A stretch of DNA of 59,496 nucleotides. Origin: JAYRWN01 sp041917975. Its GTDB lineage: Bacteria > Bacteroidota > Bacteroidia > Chitinophagales > Saprospiraceae. The notes beneath the pieces are model-generated. The model searched no databases. It worked only from the letters and a program-made list of their open reading frames with translations, and had not been told where the DNA came from. This document shows, in pieces, positions 18,710 to 27,937 of the stretch (positions are counted from its first letter, which is position 1; every line of letters begins with the position of its first letter). The translations under genes and the position numbers were made by a program. The DNA lies in NCBI GenBank assembly GCA_041917975.1, contig JAYRWN010000134.1:1-59496 (forward strand), given 5' to 3'.

Positions 18710-18741
18710 TTGCTGTGTTCGCAGCGTCGGTAGTTATTTTG
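18710..18741 (+). promoter_or_regulatory. Possible promoter of the TonB-type receptor gene
   Basis: TTG at 18710-18712 and TTATTTTG at 18734-18741 (one mismatch to TAnnTTTG) are 21 nt apart. The leader to the ATG at 18767 would be about 20 nt. Confidence 0.35.
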
Positions 18742-18766
18742 CAGTTTACACCAATGGTTTTCATTT

Positions 18767-21193
18767 ATGACTAAAATATTTACCATCATTTTCTTGATTT
18801 TATGCGGACTTTCACTGAATGCCCAAACCTTATCGCTAAAGGGAAAATTGGAAGACGAAAGCGGTCAACCGGTTTTATATGCCAATATTTCCCTGCACCG
18901 GATCGTTGACAGCGGCCTCGTCAAAGTGGAAATCTCTGATGCAGAAGGTCGTTTTGAATTTTTAAATTTGGTACCGGACCGGTATAAAGTGAGCATTTCC
19001 TATGTTGGATATGAGGAAAGGACCCAGGAGGTAGATATGATGAATAATCAAAATAAAGACCTGGGAAAACTCGCTCTAAACCCCAGTGTACTACAGCTGC
19101 AGGCGGCAACGGTCATTGCCAGCAGGGTCATGGTGGAAGTGAAGCCAGATCGAACTGTATTTAATGTGGATGGTACGATTAATAGCGCCGGTGATCATGC
19201 TCTGGGACTGCTTCGTAAAGCCCCTGGTGTGTTGGTGGATAATAATGATAATATTTCTGTTCTTGGCCGGTCCGGAGTACTGGTCTATGTTGATGGCAAA
19301 CGGTTGCCGCTCCAGGGGGAAGATCTGAGTAATTACCTCCAGAATATCCCAGCTGAACAAATTGACCGTTTTGATATCATCACTAGTCCGGGTGCCAAGT
19401 ATGAAGCAGAAGGCAATGCCGGAATTATTGATATTCGCTTGAAAAAAAGTAAAAATGAAGGCGCTAATGCCACTCTGAGCAGTAATCTTACCAGAGGAAA
19501 ATTTACCCGTAGTAATTTGAGTGCCAATGGAAATTATCGAACGAAAGGAATTAATATTTTTGGAAATGTCGGATTCAACGGCGGACGAAATTTTAGCAGT
19601 ATGGATTTTATCAGCTATCAAAATGGCTTAGTGCTGGATGAATCCAATTATTTTGAGTATAATCGCAACTCCTATGATTTCCGGACAGGAATAGATTTTT
19701 TTCTGAATAAAAATCACACGTTGGGTTTTTTGGTAACCGGCCGCAGCCAGAATGGAACTAGTAATTCTAACAACCGGACTACGATTGCCCGTGAAATCAG
19801 CGGGGCTCTGACCGACAGTGTACTTATTGGTGCCAGTGATGCTGATTTTTCACGTTTTGAAAATACCTTTAATCTTAATTACCGTTTTGAAAAAAATAAA
19901 ACCAGCATCAATGTAGATGTTGATTACGGACTTTATCGCAATGAACAGATTCGATTCCAACCAAACAGTTATTTCGACCCAACAGAACAAATTCTTTTAT
20001 CCGAAATAATTAATTCCTTTGATACTCCACGAGATATAGACATCGCTACTTTTAAAATGGACTACGAAACCAAATTGGGTAAGGGAACATTTGGCGCCGG
20101 AACTAAATTCAGCAAAGTAGGAACGGATAATACTTTTCTATTTTACAATGTATTCGGAGTCAGGCCAGAATTGAATAATCGGCGTTCGAATCAATTTGAT
20201 TATGACGAAAATGTTTATGCAACATACCTTAATTTCAATTCGCCGCTAGGAGAAAAATGGAATGTCTCAGCGGGCCTACGTGCTGAACAAACTGATGCAA
20301 CCGGTAATCTTCAGGCATTTGATAAGGAGCTGCAGGAACCACCAGTTGAATTTAAATACCTCAGTTGGTTTCCTTCCGCAGGTTTGACTTACCAGGTGTC
20401 GCAACAAAATACCCTTTCTTTGAATTATGGCCGAAGAATTAACCGGCCAGACTATAATATATTAAATCCTTTTAACAATCAATTGAGTGAATTGTCTTTC
20501 GAAAAAGGCAATCCTTTTCTACAGCCCGAAATTGTAAATAACCTGGAGCTCGGTTATACCTTAAAATACCGGTATAATTTTAAAGTAGGTTACAGTCGGA
20601 CTCTGGATCAGATTACCCGATTAATTGGCCCCAGTGATACAGATGACCGGGCCAGTTTTATTACCTGGGAAAATCTGGCTACTCAGACCATTTGGAGCGC
20701 CAACATAAGTGCTCCGGTACAGATAACCAAAATATGGAATGCTTTTATTAACCTCAATACCTCTTATCTGGATAACCAAGCGGATTACGGTAACGGCGCC
20801 ATCGTGGATGTGCAGGCATTGACGTATAATATTTTTCAGCAGCATACCATCGATTTACCCAAAGGTTTCAAAGGAGAAGTCTCGGGATGGTTTAGTGGCC
20901 CAGGGGTTTGGGGTGGTGTATTTTTATACGAAACCAGCTGGAGTCTAAACCTGGGCTTGCAGAAACGATTTTTTAAAAATAAGTTGAATGCCAAACTAAG
21001 TGTTCAGGATATCTTTTATGAAAGCGGATGGGATGGTTATAGCCGCTTCAATGGCTTGTATTCAGTGGGTTTTGGAAGGTGGGATAGCCGCCAGGTTAGT
21101 CTCAGTCTAGGATATAATTTGGGTAATCAGAATATCAAATCCCGGAAGAGGAATACCGGCTTGGATGATGAAAGTAAAAGGGTGGGAAATTAA
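18767..21193 (+). CDS. TonB-dependent receptor of the outer-membrane beta-barrel (OMP_b-brl_3) type
   Basis: The 808-residue product has a signal peptide (cleavage after NAQ, residue 20), then a CarboxypepD_reg-like domain (about 23-105, with the DAEGRFEF and SYVGYE blocks). A plug domain follows (about 125-225, VLVYVDGKRLPL and the NAGIIDIRLKK closing strand), then a large beta-barrel (about 230-790, with the RRINRPDYNILNPF and GNPFLQPE motifs of this family). It probably imports or exports an unknown substrate across the outer membrane with TonB energy. There is no SusD partner next to it. The tail ends in a basic charged stretch rather than a terminal aromatic. Confidence 0.92.
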   Translation: MTKIFTIIFLILCGLSLNAQTLSLKGKLEDESGQPVLYANISLHRIVDSGLVKVEISDAEGRFEFLNLVPDRYKVSISYVGYEERTQEVDMMNNQNKDLGKLALNPSVLQLQAATVIASRVMVEVKPDRTVFNVDGTINSAGDHALGLLRKAPGVLVDNNDNISVLGRSGVLVYVDGKRLPLQGEDLSNYLQNIPAEQIDRFDIITSPGAKYEAEGNAGIIDIRLKKSKNEGANATLSSNLTRGKFTRSNLSANGNYRTKGINIFGNVGFNGGRNFSSMDFISYQNGLVLDESNYFEYNRNSYDFRTGIDFFLNKNHTLGFLVTGRSQNGTSNSNNRTTIAREISGALTDSVLIGASDADFSRFENTFNLNYRFEKNKTSINVDVDYGLYRNEQIRFQPNSYFDPTEQILLSEIINSFDTPRDIDIATFKMDYETKLGKGTFGAGTKFSKVGTDNTFLFYNVFGVRPELNNRRSNQFDYDENVYATYLNFNSPLGEKWNVSAGLRAEQTDATGNLQAFDKELQEPPVEFKYLSWFPSAGLTYQVSQQNTLSLNYGRRINRPDYNILNPFNNQLSELSFEKGNPFLQPEIVNNLELGYTLKYRYNFKVGYSRTLDQITRLIGPSDTDDRASFITWENLATQTIWSANISAPVQITKIWNAFINLNTSYLDNQADYGNGAIVDVQALTYNIFQQHTIDLPKGFKGEVSGWFSGPGVWGGVFLYETSWSLNLGLQKRFFKNKLNAKLSVQDIFYESGWDGYSRFNGLYSVGFGRWDSRQVSLSLGYNLGNQNIKSRKRNTGLDDESKRVGN

Positions 21194-21467
21194 GTAATAA
21201 TTTATGCCATTAATTAGGCACACTATCAGACTTTGATCGGGTTATTCCAACCTATTTTAGGCACGTTGTGGCAAATAGCCCAAGATCTGCTGAGTCACAG
21301 AAATGTATATTTAGAAATTGGTCACCCGAGCAAATATTTTTTTATGAGTTCAAATACCAAATTCAACCTGTACTTTGGTTAGTATTTCCTGATCGGAGTA
21401 ATCAATACCTAAAAAGGCTGGTAATTGTATCCTATAAATCTTAAGACCGCGAAAACCAGTGGCGAAT

Positions 21468-22157
21468 TTATAATTTGGGAATTATAAATCCACTTTGTTT
21501 TTTGTATTCAGGCCAACCCGGGTGGCGGGAAATAGATTTTTCGATCATCAGCATATTTGGAATAAAGAAAATGCTCCACCACACGAATAACACCACCCAC
21601 GGCATCCAATGCCCGGTAGTCATCGCAAAACTGCTGTACACCAGCATCTCGCCCAGATAATTCGGATGGCGGATCCGCCGGTATAAACCGGTAGTGATCA
21701 ACCCCGGTTGGTGGGCAAGCGTAAAATGTTTTTGGCTGTCGGCGCCGATCATCAGGACTAAGCCAATACCGTAAATGAAGATAGCCAGACTCAACAACCA
21801 TAGCGGTGTTTCCCAGCTGGACTGACCTGAAATTAGTAACCATGGCCCGATCCAATAGGTGGCTAAAAATATCCAGGCAAAAAGAGCGCCGCCGATGGTC
21901 ACCGGCTGATCCCAGCGTCGGTCGCGAAAAGCCAGATGTTTAATGATCCAACAAACACCATATGAACCATGCAGCCCCAAATAAATCCAAGCCGGCAGAG
22001 AAAAATTATTATAAATCACCATTAAACCGATCACCAACAGCGCGGTCAATCCTTTATGTGTGTTTACAGCCAAACTCAGCGGAATTATTTTTTTTCCTCC
22101 GCCTAATTCACCGATTATCCTCCAGATGAACTGGTGTAAAAATTCATACCACCTCAT
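21468..22157 (-). CDS. Isoprenylcysteine carboxyl methyltransferase-like (ICMT/DUF1295) membrane protein
   Basis: The 229-residue product has five or six membrane helices. Near the C-terminus it has the SAM-binding block of the ICMT/phospholipid methyltransferase superfamily, GLYRRIRHPNYLGEM, followed by a helix and an EKSISRHPGWPEY segment. Bacterial members methylate or reduce small lipophilic or thiol substrates, but the substrate here is not evident. The start follows the stop of the upstream lipoprotein gene by 10 bp on the same strand, so they probably form a two-gene operon. Confidence 0.85.
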   Translation of the reverse strand: MRWYEFLHQFIWRIIGELGGGKKIIPLSLAVNTHKGLTALLVIGLMVIYNNFSLPAWIYLGLHGSYGVCWIIKHLAFRDRRWDQPVTIGGALFAWIFLATYWIGPWLLISGQSSWETPLWLLSLAIFIYGIGLVLMIGADSQKHFTLAHQPGLITTGLYRRIRHPNYLGEMLVYSSFAMTTGHWMPWVVLFVWWSIFFIPNMLMIEKSISRHPGWPEYKKQSGFIIPKL

Positions 22158-22167
22158 TAAAAATCGA

Positions 22168-22815
22168 TTAATATTTTATTCCACTTAACCATAACTCGTT
22201 GTCTTTTTCTGACGAGCAAATTTCTTGTACATAATACGTTTTTTTGGGCGTAGTGATAAAATAGGTATTAAAAAAATAACCCGTACCAGACATCGTATTT
22301 TCAAAGGCGTTCTTAAATTTAAAATAATGATTCCCAGCGTATTGACGCAAGACCGCTTCTGTCGAACGAATATCCAATTCCGGAAAATTTGCCTCAAGTT
22401 CTTCAAATTTCCGCCGCATTAATCCTTTGAGGGCCCGGCCGGATTTTATATCCAAAGGAGTATAGTCAAAGTCAACAATCAGGATATGATCAAAAAAATT
22501 GCTTGTATCGGCAAAAAAATCTATTTCGCGGTCGGTGAATTCTAAATTGGCCAGGGAATTCTGTAAAACTTTCAAAGCAGCAGAATCCTGATAAAAGTTA
22601 GTTAAATCTTTTTCGGCGCGATACCGGCTGCTGGGAACGTACCTTAACGGGAGGAATAAACGGGTGTATTCGTCCCGCAGATAATGTTCTTTCACGGGTT
22701 CCTTATTCACCAATGCTGCTGTGCCTGGCGGTTCTTTACCCTGGCAGCTCCACCACCAGAGGATTAGTCCCAGCCAGTATAGGTGCAAATATCGCCATCT
22801 CCATTGATGATTCAC
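22168..22815 (-). CDS. Hypothetical lipoprotein
   Basis: The 215-residue product has an N-terminal hydrophobic segment very rich in Trp and Tyr, ending in WWWSCQGKE. The cysteine is a likely lipidation site although the lipobox is unusual. The mature part is soluble, acidic in the middle (FTDREIDFFADTSNFFDH), and I recognise no family. It lies 10 bp upstream of the ICMT-like gene. Confidence 0.75.
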   Translation of the reverse strand: MNHQWRWRYLHLYWLGLILWWWSCQGKEPPGTAALVNKEPVKEHYLRDEYTRLFLPLRYVPSSRYRAEKDLTNFYQDSAALKVLQNSLANLEFTDREIDFFADTSNFFDHILIVDFDYTPLDIKSGRALKGLMRRKFEELEANFPELDIRSTEAVLRQYAGNHYFKFKNAFENTMSGTGYFFNTYFITTPKKTYYVQEICSSEKDNELWLSGIKY

Positions 22816-22905
22816 TCTCCCAGACTTTGTTGATTTTAGAACAGATGTGGAAGTTAAGCAACCGGGGCCAGGATGCGAACAAATTACCGGAAATTCTTTC
22901 TAAAA

Positions 22906-23346
22906 TCAGTCCGGTTGTTCAGTGCAATTAAACATCCATTGGACGCCAAATTTATCGCGGCAACTGCCATAGTAGGCGCCCCAAAACATATCCTGCAGCT
23001 CCATCTCTACTTTGCCACCCGCTGACAAGGCGATAAACAGCCGGCGTGTCTCTGCCCGTGTATCCGGCTCCAGGTTTATGTGAACATTATTGCCCAGGTT
23101 GACGTGAAGACCCATCGATTCCGGTGCATCGGAACCCATCAGTTTATAACCTCCCAGGATGGGCAGCGATACATGCAGGACCATGTTTTGTTCGGATTCA
23201 GGCATCGGTGGAATGTGTTCGGAAGGAGGCATATCTTTAAAACGATTCACCTCGCCGTCGAACTCTCCTCCAAAGACGGACTTGTAAAAATTAAATGCTT
23301 CTTCGGTTTGACCGGCAAAATTCAAATAAGTACTTACATTAGCCAT
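22906..23346 (-). CDS. VOC-family (PhnB-like) protein
   Basis: The 146-residue product has the PhnB-type vicinal-oxygen-chelate pattern. It starts MANVSTYLNFAGQTEEAFNF, has YKSVFGGEF, a DAP-containing central strand, and ends WGAYYGSCRDKFGVQWMFN. The frame is open to 23430, but the ATG at 23346 gives the usual N-terminus, and the upstream 28 codons would overlap the divergent gene at 23388. The reaction is unknown; family members include resistance proteins and isomerases. Confidence 0.88.
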   Translation of the reverse strand: MANVSTYLNFAGQTEEAFNFYKSVFGGEFDGEVNRFKDMPPSEHIPPMPESEQNMVLHVSLPILGGYKLMGSDAPESMGLHVNLGNNVHINLEPDTRAETRRLFIALSAGGKVEMELQDMFWGAYYGSCRDKFGVQWMFNCTEQPD

Positions 23347-23387
23347 TTTAGTATGATTTTTATGACCAGCCAAGTTACAACAATGCG

Positions 23388-23882
23388 ATGACCAGAATAG
23401 AGATTCAGGCAAAAAATTTACCACCTGCACAAGGCATTTATGACGGTATTTATCTCGGTGGAGATACTTTTGGTAAATTCCTTAATGAAGGAAAACATGC
23501 GTTACTTAGCATAAATTTTAATGATTTTAGTGATGAAGTGCGGCAGGCTTTAAAATTTTCAGCACAAGGTGATCAAGAATGGCGTACACCTTTCGTTTCG
23601 CCGGATATTCTGATCAGTTTTTTTGACAACCTGCACATTCGTTTTTTTGCTGCAGATACTTTTTTTATCACCATCGAAAAATTTAGAAAAGCGCTGCAAT
23701 ACCGCCCTTCAGCAGAAAATGCCTCGGATCAAATGAAGGCCATGGACGATTTAATTTTTTCACCCAACCATCTGTTGACGGAATACAGCCTGCTTATTGC
23801 CGCTATTGATAGTGCTTCCACGGCCTTAACTATTTTTAAGAAACAGAATACCTTGGTTCAATTAGTCTGGAAGGAATTTTAA
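23388..23882 (+). CDS. Hypothetical cytoplasmic protein (164 aa)
   Basis: No signal peptide, membrane segment or recognised motif is visible. The sequence alternates hydrophobic and charged residues as in a globular alpha/beta protein, with helices in the last 60 residues. It is transcribed divergently from the VOC gene with 41 bp between the starts, and its tail overlaps the stop of the convergent NTF2-like gene by 4 bp. I believe it is real because the frame fills the space between two good genes. Confidence 0.7.
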   Translation: MTRIEIQAKNLPPAQGIYDGIYLGGDTFGKFLNEGKHALLSINFNDFSDEVRQALKFSAQGDQEWRTPFVSPDILISFFDNLHIRFFAADTFFITIEKFRKALQYRPSAENASDQMKAMDDLIFSPNHLLTEYSLLIAAIDSASTALTIFKKQNTLVQLVWKEF

Positions 23883-24358
23883 TTTTTGGCCGAACCTGTT
23901 TTCTTTTTATAAGCTTCCAGCATATGCCGGGTGGATTTTTGCAGCCTACTTTTCGTCCAGGGTCCCCAACCAAATAATAATCCGGGTAATCCCAGAGCCT
24001 GCCGGGTCCAGTTCCATAAACTGAAATGATCCCGATGCCGGTAAATTAATCCGTCCTTAAATTCAAAATGGGCAGTGATGTAATTGGTCACCCGGCGTCC
24101 GGTTTTGGAGAAAATATATTTGGCTACCCATTGGGCGGAGCCTTGGTGCTGGTCAGCATCTACTTTGGCATAATGGATATCGAGACCTGAATTGCCGGAG
24201 AGCAACATGCGCCACATGTTCCGGGCATCATCACTATTCAATAGACCAAAAGCAGGATCTTCAAAAGTAACCTCCGGATGATAACATTTGAGCATGTTTT
24301 CTACCTCTTTCGCCGCAAAAGCATCGTAAAAATTTTCAATTATGTTCCGGTTATCCAT
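23879..24358 (-). CDS. NTF2-like (SnoaL-type) protein
   Basis: The 159-residue product has the NTF2-like fold pattern: a first helix IIENFYDAFAAKEVENMLKC, then YHPEVTFEDPAFG, a central WVAKYIFSKTGR strand and a FEFKDGLIYRHRDHF strand pair. The C-terminus is longer than usual and basic. Members are small enzymes or binding proteins, and no specific role can be read here. Its stop overlaps the convergent hypothetical gene by 4 bp. Confidence 0.85.
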   Translation of the reverse strand: MDNRNIIENFYDAFAAKEVENMLKCYHPEVTFEDPAFGLLNSDDARNMWRMLLSGNSGLDIHYAKVDADQHQGSAQWVAKYIFSKTGRRVTNYITAHFEFKDGLIYRHRDHFSLWNWTRQALGLPGLLFGWGPWTKSRLQKSTRHMLEAYKKKTGSAKN

Positions 24359-24497
24359 GCTTTTTTACTGGTAAAATAAGGATAAAATCAGAGCACGGTC
24401 GAAAAAACCTACCGGTATTCAATACCGGACCCAGGACTATCATGGTTGATGATAAGGATGATCGTATGCGTCTAAGCTGGACTCTAGTACCAACGCT

Positions 24498-24836
24498 TTA
24501 ACTATTCGGTTTGTTTTTACGTTCAATAACGGCTTCCTGCACGGTTTGCCATGGGCCGCCATTCACACACTCGATGCCGGCGGCACGAATCTGGTTTTTG
24601 GCTACTCCACTGCGGGCGCCTGAGCGGCAACAGGTGATGATGGGCGCCTGATATTTTTTGATGCGCCCCATATTTTTTCCTACCTGATCCAGGGGAATAT
24701 TAATGGCCCCCTTTGCAGTACCTTGCCTGAACTCCTCCGGGGTACGCACATCCAGGATGATCGCCCCGCGGTCCAGCCATTCGACTAAATCCGCCTCCGG
24801 AGGCGGGGTTAATAATTTTTTTAACCAGTTCAGCAT
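24498..24836 (-). CDS. Rhodanese-domain protein (second of two)
   Basis: The 112-residue single rhodanese domain has the active-site loop CCRSGARSG and the CH2A-like DVRTPEEF motif. It begins with an amphipathic helix, MLNWLKKLL. The ATG at 24836 overlaps the end of the upstream rhodanese (TAATATG arrangement), so I prefer it to the longer open frame from 24917. It probably transfers sulfane sulfur or senses redox state, but the partner is unknown. The first Cys of the loop is doubled, which is uncommon. Confidence 0.9.
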   Translation of the reverse strand: MLNWLKKLLTPPPEADLVEWLDRGAIILDVRTPEEFRQGTAKGAINIPLDQVGKNMGRIKKYQAPIITCCRSGARSGVAKNQIRAAGIECVNGGPWQTVQEAVIERKNKPNS

Positions 24837-24837
24837 A

Positions 24838-25134
24838 TTATAGGGCGGCTTTAAGTTGACTTTGAGAATAAAAGATGTCTTCCGGTGAAATGCCATTGTA
24901 GACCTCTTTAAGTCCATGGGCTTTTAAGAAGGCCACGGCCTGGCCACTGCGGTTACCGGAGCGACAATACAAGACCAAGGGGCCGGGTAATGCTTTTAAT
25001 TCCTGCACTTTACCCGGTATGGTTCCCAGAGGTATGTTTAAAGAACCCGGCACATGCCCCATACTGAATTCAAAGGATTCACGGACATCAATTAAGGTCA
25101 CCTCAGGATGGGCGAGGATGTTGGACAGATTCAT
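24838..25134 (-). CDS. Rhodanese-domain protein (first of two)
   Basis: The 98-residue cytoplasmic rhodanese has the active-site loop YCRSGNRSG and the DVRESFEF motif. The ATG at 25134 (MNLSNIL) gives a normal compact domain; the open frame to 25236 would add 34 unlikely codons that overlap the upstream gene. Its stop is one base from the next rhodanese start, so the two are almost certainly translated together. The loops differ in the residue after the catalytic region (N versus A). Confidence 0.9.
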   Translation of the reverse strand: MNLSNILAHPEVTLIDVRESFEFSMGHVPGSLNIPLGTIPGKVQELKALPGPLVLYCRSGNRSGQAVAFLKAHGLKEVYNGISPEDIFYSQSQLKAAL

Positions 25135-25226
25135 GTTTAATGATTTTTTTTGTGGGGCAAAGGTACATGACCTCCATCTGATCATCATGTGATGGTTATC
25201 ACAAAAATGTGGTCTGAAGTTACAAT

Positions 25227-26444
25227 CTAATGCCACGCCTGCAGAAAATCATCAATTTTTACGCCCAATATGTATAAGGCAATCTTATCCAGGTACACTG
25301 CGCTGCCTTTAAAATGAAATGTGCGGTGAATATGCGTTAATTGTTCGCCGGGTTTTAATTGGGCCGCCGGAGAAGAACTTTCTATTTCATAAAAGGGGCC
25401 GAGCTGACTGCCGTCTTCCAAAGGGCCATCGTTGTAAGCATTGAGGACATCTCCGTTAAACGGATCAGGCTGATCCGCCCACAAACTATTCACATAAGGG
25501 GCCGGGCCGGTTGGTAAAGAAATTTGGGCTATGGTCAGCACTTTTTCGCGGGCATCATAGGATGCGGCGATCGGCGTGACGTGGAGGGGAGGGATGCCTA
25601 TCTTACCTCTGGCCAGACCATCGGCCTTGAAGAAGACCATTTGACCTTTGATCTTTAGCCGGTCCGGGGCTATTTTCCCAAAATAACTATCGTTGATAGT
25701 GACCTGTCCGGAGGTGTTGCGCAATGGGATACCCACGGTGGTTTCCGGCCCTGGTTTTAACATACTCAGGATCCAGATGGAAGGCATACCAGAGAGACTA
25801 TCCCAGGCCGTCTGCCCGCGGTTGGTAATGGTATTAACGGAAGACATGGCGACAAATTCCAGCTCAGTCGGAATTTCTAGACTCAAAGCCGCTTGTGCAT
25901 CCTGACGACTCAAGAGCCGGATAGTGCGTTGCACCAACATGGCCAATGGCGTACCCCGGTGATTTATCAGATTTATTTCCCGTTGATAGGTCGCCGACGA
26001 GGAGTCCACCGCCACCTGCTGGAATGGCTCATAGTCGATGGCCGGAGGCACCTGCCAATGGGTAAATTCATAGGGCACACCAGGCGGAAAATATAAAGCA
26101 AAGGGGCCACCTTCCGGGCCCAGCCAAAACCGCTCCTCCCCACCAACCGGAGTCATGTGGGCTAACACGGTATCTTTAGCGATCAGGTCATGGTTTATCC
26201 AGCCGAAACTGGTGCCATGAGGACCTTCAGCGGTGCTGGTCATAATGCGTCCCTGGTATTTCCCGGAAATGGCCAGTTGTTGTTTTTTATCTGCACTGCT
26301 CAAGACCACTAAGGTAGGATCATGCTGAAGTAGAAAATCTAAGTCATAACCAAAAGTGTCCGGTTTAAAACTGTCGTCATGGCATGACCAGCCTATCCAC
26401 AGCAACAAAAAAAATCCACTCAGTTTGAATAGTTTAATTGGCAT
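25227..26444 (-). CDS. DUF6786-like lipoprotein
   Basis: The 405-residue product has a signal ending in GWSC, a likely lipobox. The mature protein is rich in beta strands and contains GGEERFWLGPEGGPFALYFP, which I associate with the DUF6786 family of Bacteroidota. The fold resembles galactose-mutarotase-type beta sandwiches, but this is an inference. It lies 27 bp downstream of a CE15-like esterase on the same strand, which hints at carbohydrate processing at the envelope. Confidence 0.8.
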   Translation of the reverse strand: MPIKLFKLSGFFLLLWIGWSCHDDSFKPDTFGYDLDFLLQHDPTLVVLSSADKKQQLAISGKYQGRIMTSTAEGPHGTSFGWINHDLIAKDTVLAHMTPVGGEERFWLGPEGGPFALYFPPGVPYEFTHWQVPPAIDYEPFQQVAVDSSSATYQREINLINHRGTPLAMLVQRTIRLLSRQDAQAALSLEIPTELEFVAMSSVNTITNRGQTAWDSLSGMPSIWILSMLKPGPETTVGIPLRNTSGQVTINDSYFGKIAPDRLKIKGQMVFFKADGLARGKIGIPPLHVTPIAASYDAREKVLTIAQISLPTGPAPYVNSLWADQPDPFNGDVLNAYNDGPLEDGSQLGPFYEIESSSPAAQLKPGEQLTHIHRTFHFKGSAVYLDKIALYILGVKIDDFLQAWH

Positions 26445-26471
26445 AAAGACCGAGGATTATTGAAAATGATT

Positions 26472-27722
26472 TTATTTAATTAGTTCTTGTACAAACTTTA
26501 TGTATTGGGCCCAATCGTAAGCGTTGATGTCATGGCCTCCTGAGCGGAGGTGGTAACGCACCTGCTGCCCAACCGGTGTATTAACAGCAGGTAAAGCAGG
26601 GGTTTCCAGACCTTTTTTGCCGTACAAAGCATATACGTTGCCGGCATGATAGGTGCTGAGGAATTCACCTCTGGGGTCGGCCCATTGGTCCTCAATGGCG
26701 CTGGCCACATATAGAGGCCGCGGAGCCATCAGAGCGAGTAAGATATGTTGATCAAAAGGTAACGTCTTTTCCTGACCGGCATAAGATTTAAAACGAGGCA
26801 CAAACCAGTGCGGAAAACTGGTGGTTATGCGCCACAAGTCTTCTCCAAAATTCCGCCGGGTCAGAGCGGCTCCCCCCTCACCTGAATTATTGGAAATAAC
26901 TCCGGCAAACCGTCGGTCATTGGCACCGGCCCATAAAGCCGCTTTGCCCAACCGGGAATGGCCATGCACGATAACTTTGCCGACGTCAACCCATGGCAAG
27001 GTTTCCACAAAATCCATCATTCTGCTCAAGCCCCAGGCCCAGGCGCTTAACGCCGACCACTCTTCAGGAGCAAGCCCTAATTCTTTGGCCAGGGTAGAGC
27101 GTACACCCTGGCGGTAGCCCTCCGCATGATCTTCCTCAAAATCAGCACAAGACGCCGTAATGCTGCCTAAACCGGCCTCAAGAATAGCTTCATAAGGCCA
27201 ACGCGAACCAGAGGAACCGCGGGAGGACTCCTGGCTGTGGTTTTTTATGAAATGTGGGGACTCATTACATACGACATATTTATCATGGATGGGAATGTTT
27301 TGATTATCCGTAGTGGTGTGATTGCCACAAAAGTTCAACCCCAGAAATACCGGCACCTTTTGGCTGGCCGCCGGAAACAGACCCAGGATGTCCACGCGGT
27401 GTTTACCAGCTATGGTTATGGTCCATTGGTATTGTATGCCCTTTCCCCCCAGCACCGTTTGTTTGTTTTTTAGCTCAGCCGTAATCGGCAAGGTTTTTTG
27501 CGGCATGGTTCCATACATATGGGTCTCGAATTGACGCAGCCAATATAAGCGCTGTTGTTCCCATTCTGCGACGTTTTGAACCAGGTTGCCATCCGCCTTT
27601 TTTAGTACCTCGGGGAGGACAATAGGGCCAACCTTGTTTTCATCCAGATTAGCCACCCAGATGGGTTGCCCAAACATGAACCAACCATTTATACAAAATG
27701 CGCATACCAACACTTTTTTCAT
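26472..27722 (-). CDS. CE15-like glucuronoyl esterase/acetylxylan-esterase family protein
   Basis: The 416-residue secreted alpha/beta hydrolase has a signal peptide (residues 1-18). It has the nucleophile elbow GHSRLGK with S256, and the late histidine H397 in GGHDI. The RWPYEAI and ALMAPRPLYVASA blocks are typical of bacterial CE15-type enzymes. Such enzymes cut ester links between glucuronic acid of xylan and lignin alcohols, but many bacterial members have other substrates. No xylanase is nearby. It is followed by the DUF6786-like lipoprotein. Confidence 0.88.
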   Translation of the reverse strand: MKKVLVCAFCINGWFMFGQPIWVANLDENKVGPIVLPEVLKKADGNLVQNVAEWEQQRLYWLRQFETHMYGTMPQKTLPITAELKNKQTVLGGKGIQYQWTITIAGKHRVDILGLFPAASQKVPVFLGLNFCGNHTTTDNQNIPIHDKYVVCNESPHFIKNHSQESSRGSSGSRWPYEAILEAGLGSITASCADFEEDHAEGYRQGVRSTLAKELGLAPEEWSALSAWAWGLSRMMDFVETLPWVDVGKVIVHGHSRLGKAALWAGANDRRFAGVISNNSGEGGAALTRRNFGEDLWRITTSFPHWFVPRFKSYAGQEKTLPFDQHILLALMAPRPLYVASAIEDQWADPRGEFLSTYHAGNVYALYGKKGLETPALPAVNTPVGQQVRYHLRSGGHDINAYDWAQYIKFVQELIK

Positions 27723-27937
27723 GATGGTTTTTTAATTTATTCCTCGCTAAAGATGGGAAGAAAATTTTTGGAATGAAAGATTATCGTTGAATCAAAAATA
27801 CTTAACACCACTACGTTCATCATTTTGAAAGGTTAAACAGAATTATTTACAACCATGTTACATTATTTTACATTTATTTAAGGATCACTAGACCTGGGTG
27901 GCTTAGTTTTGATCATTATTTAATAAATACAACGGTC

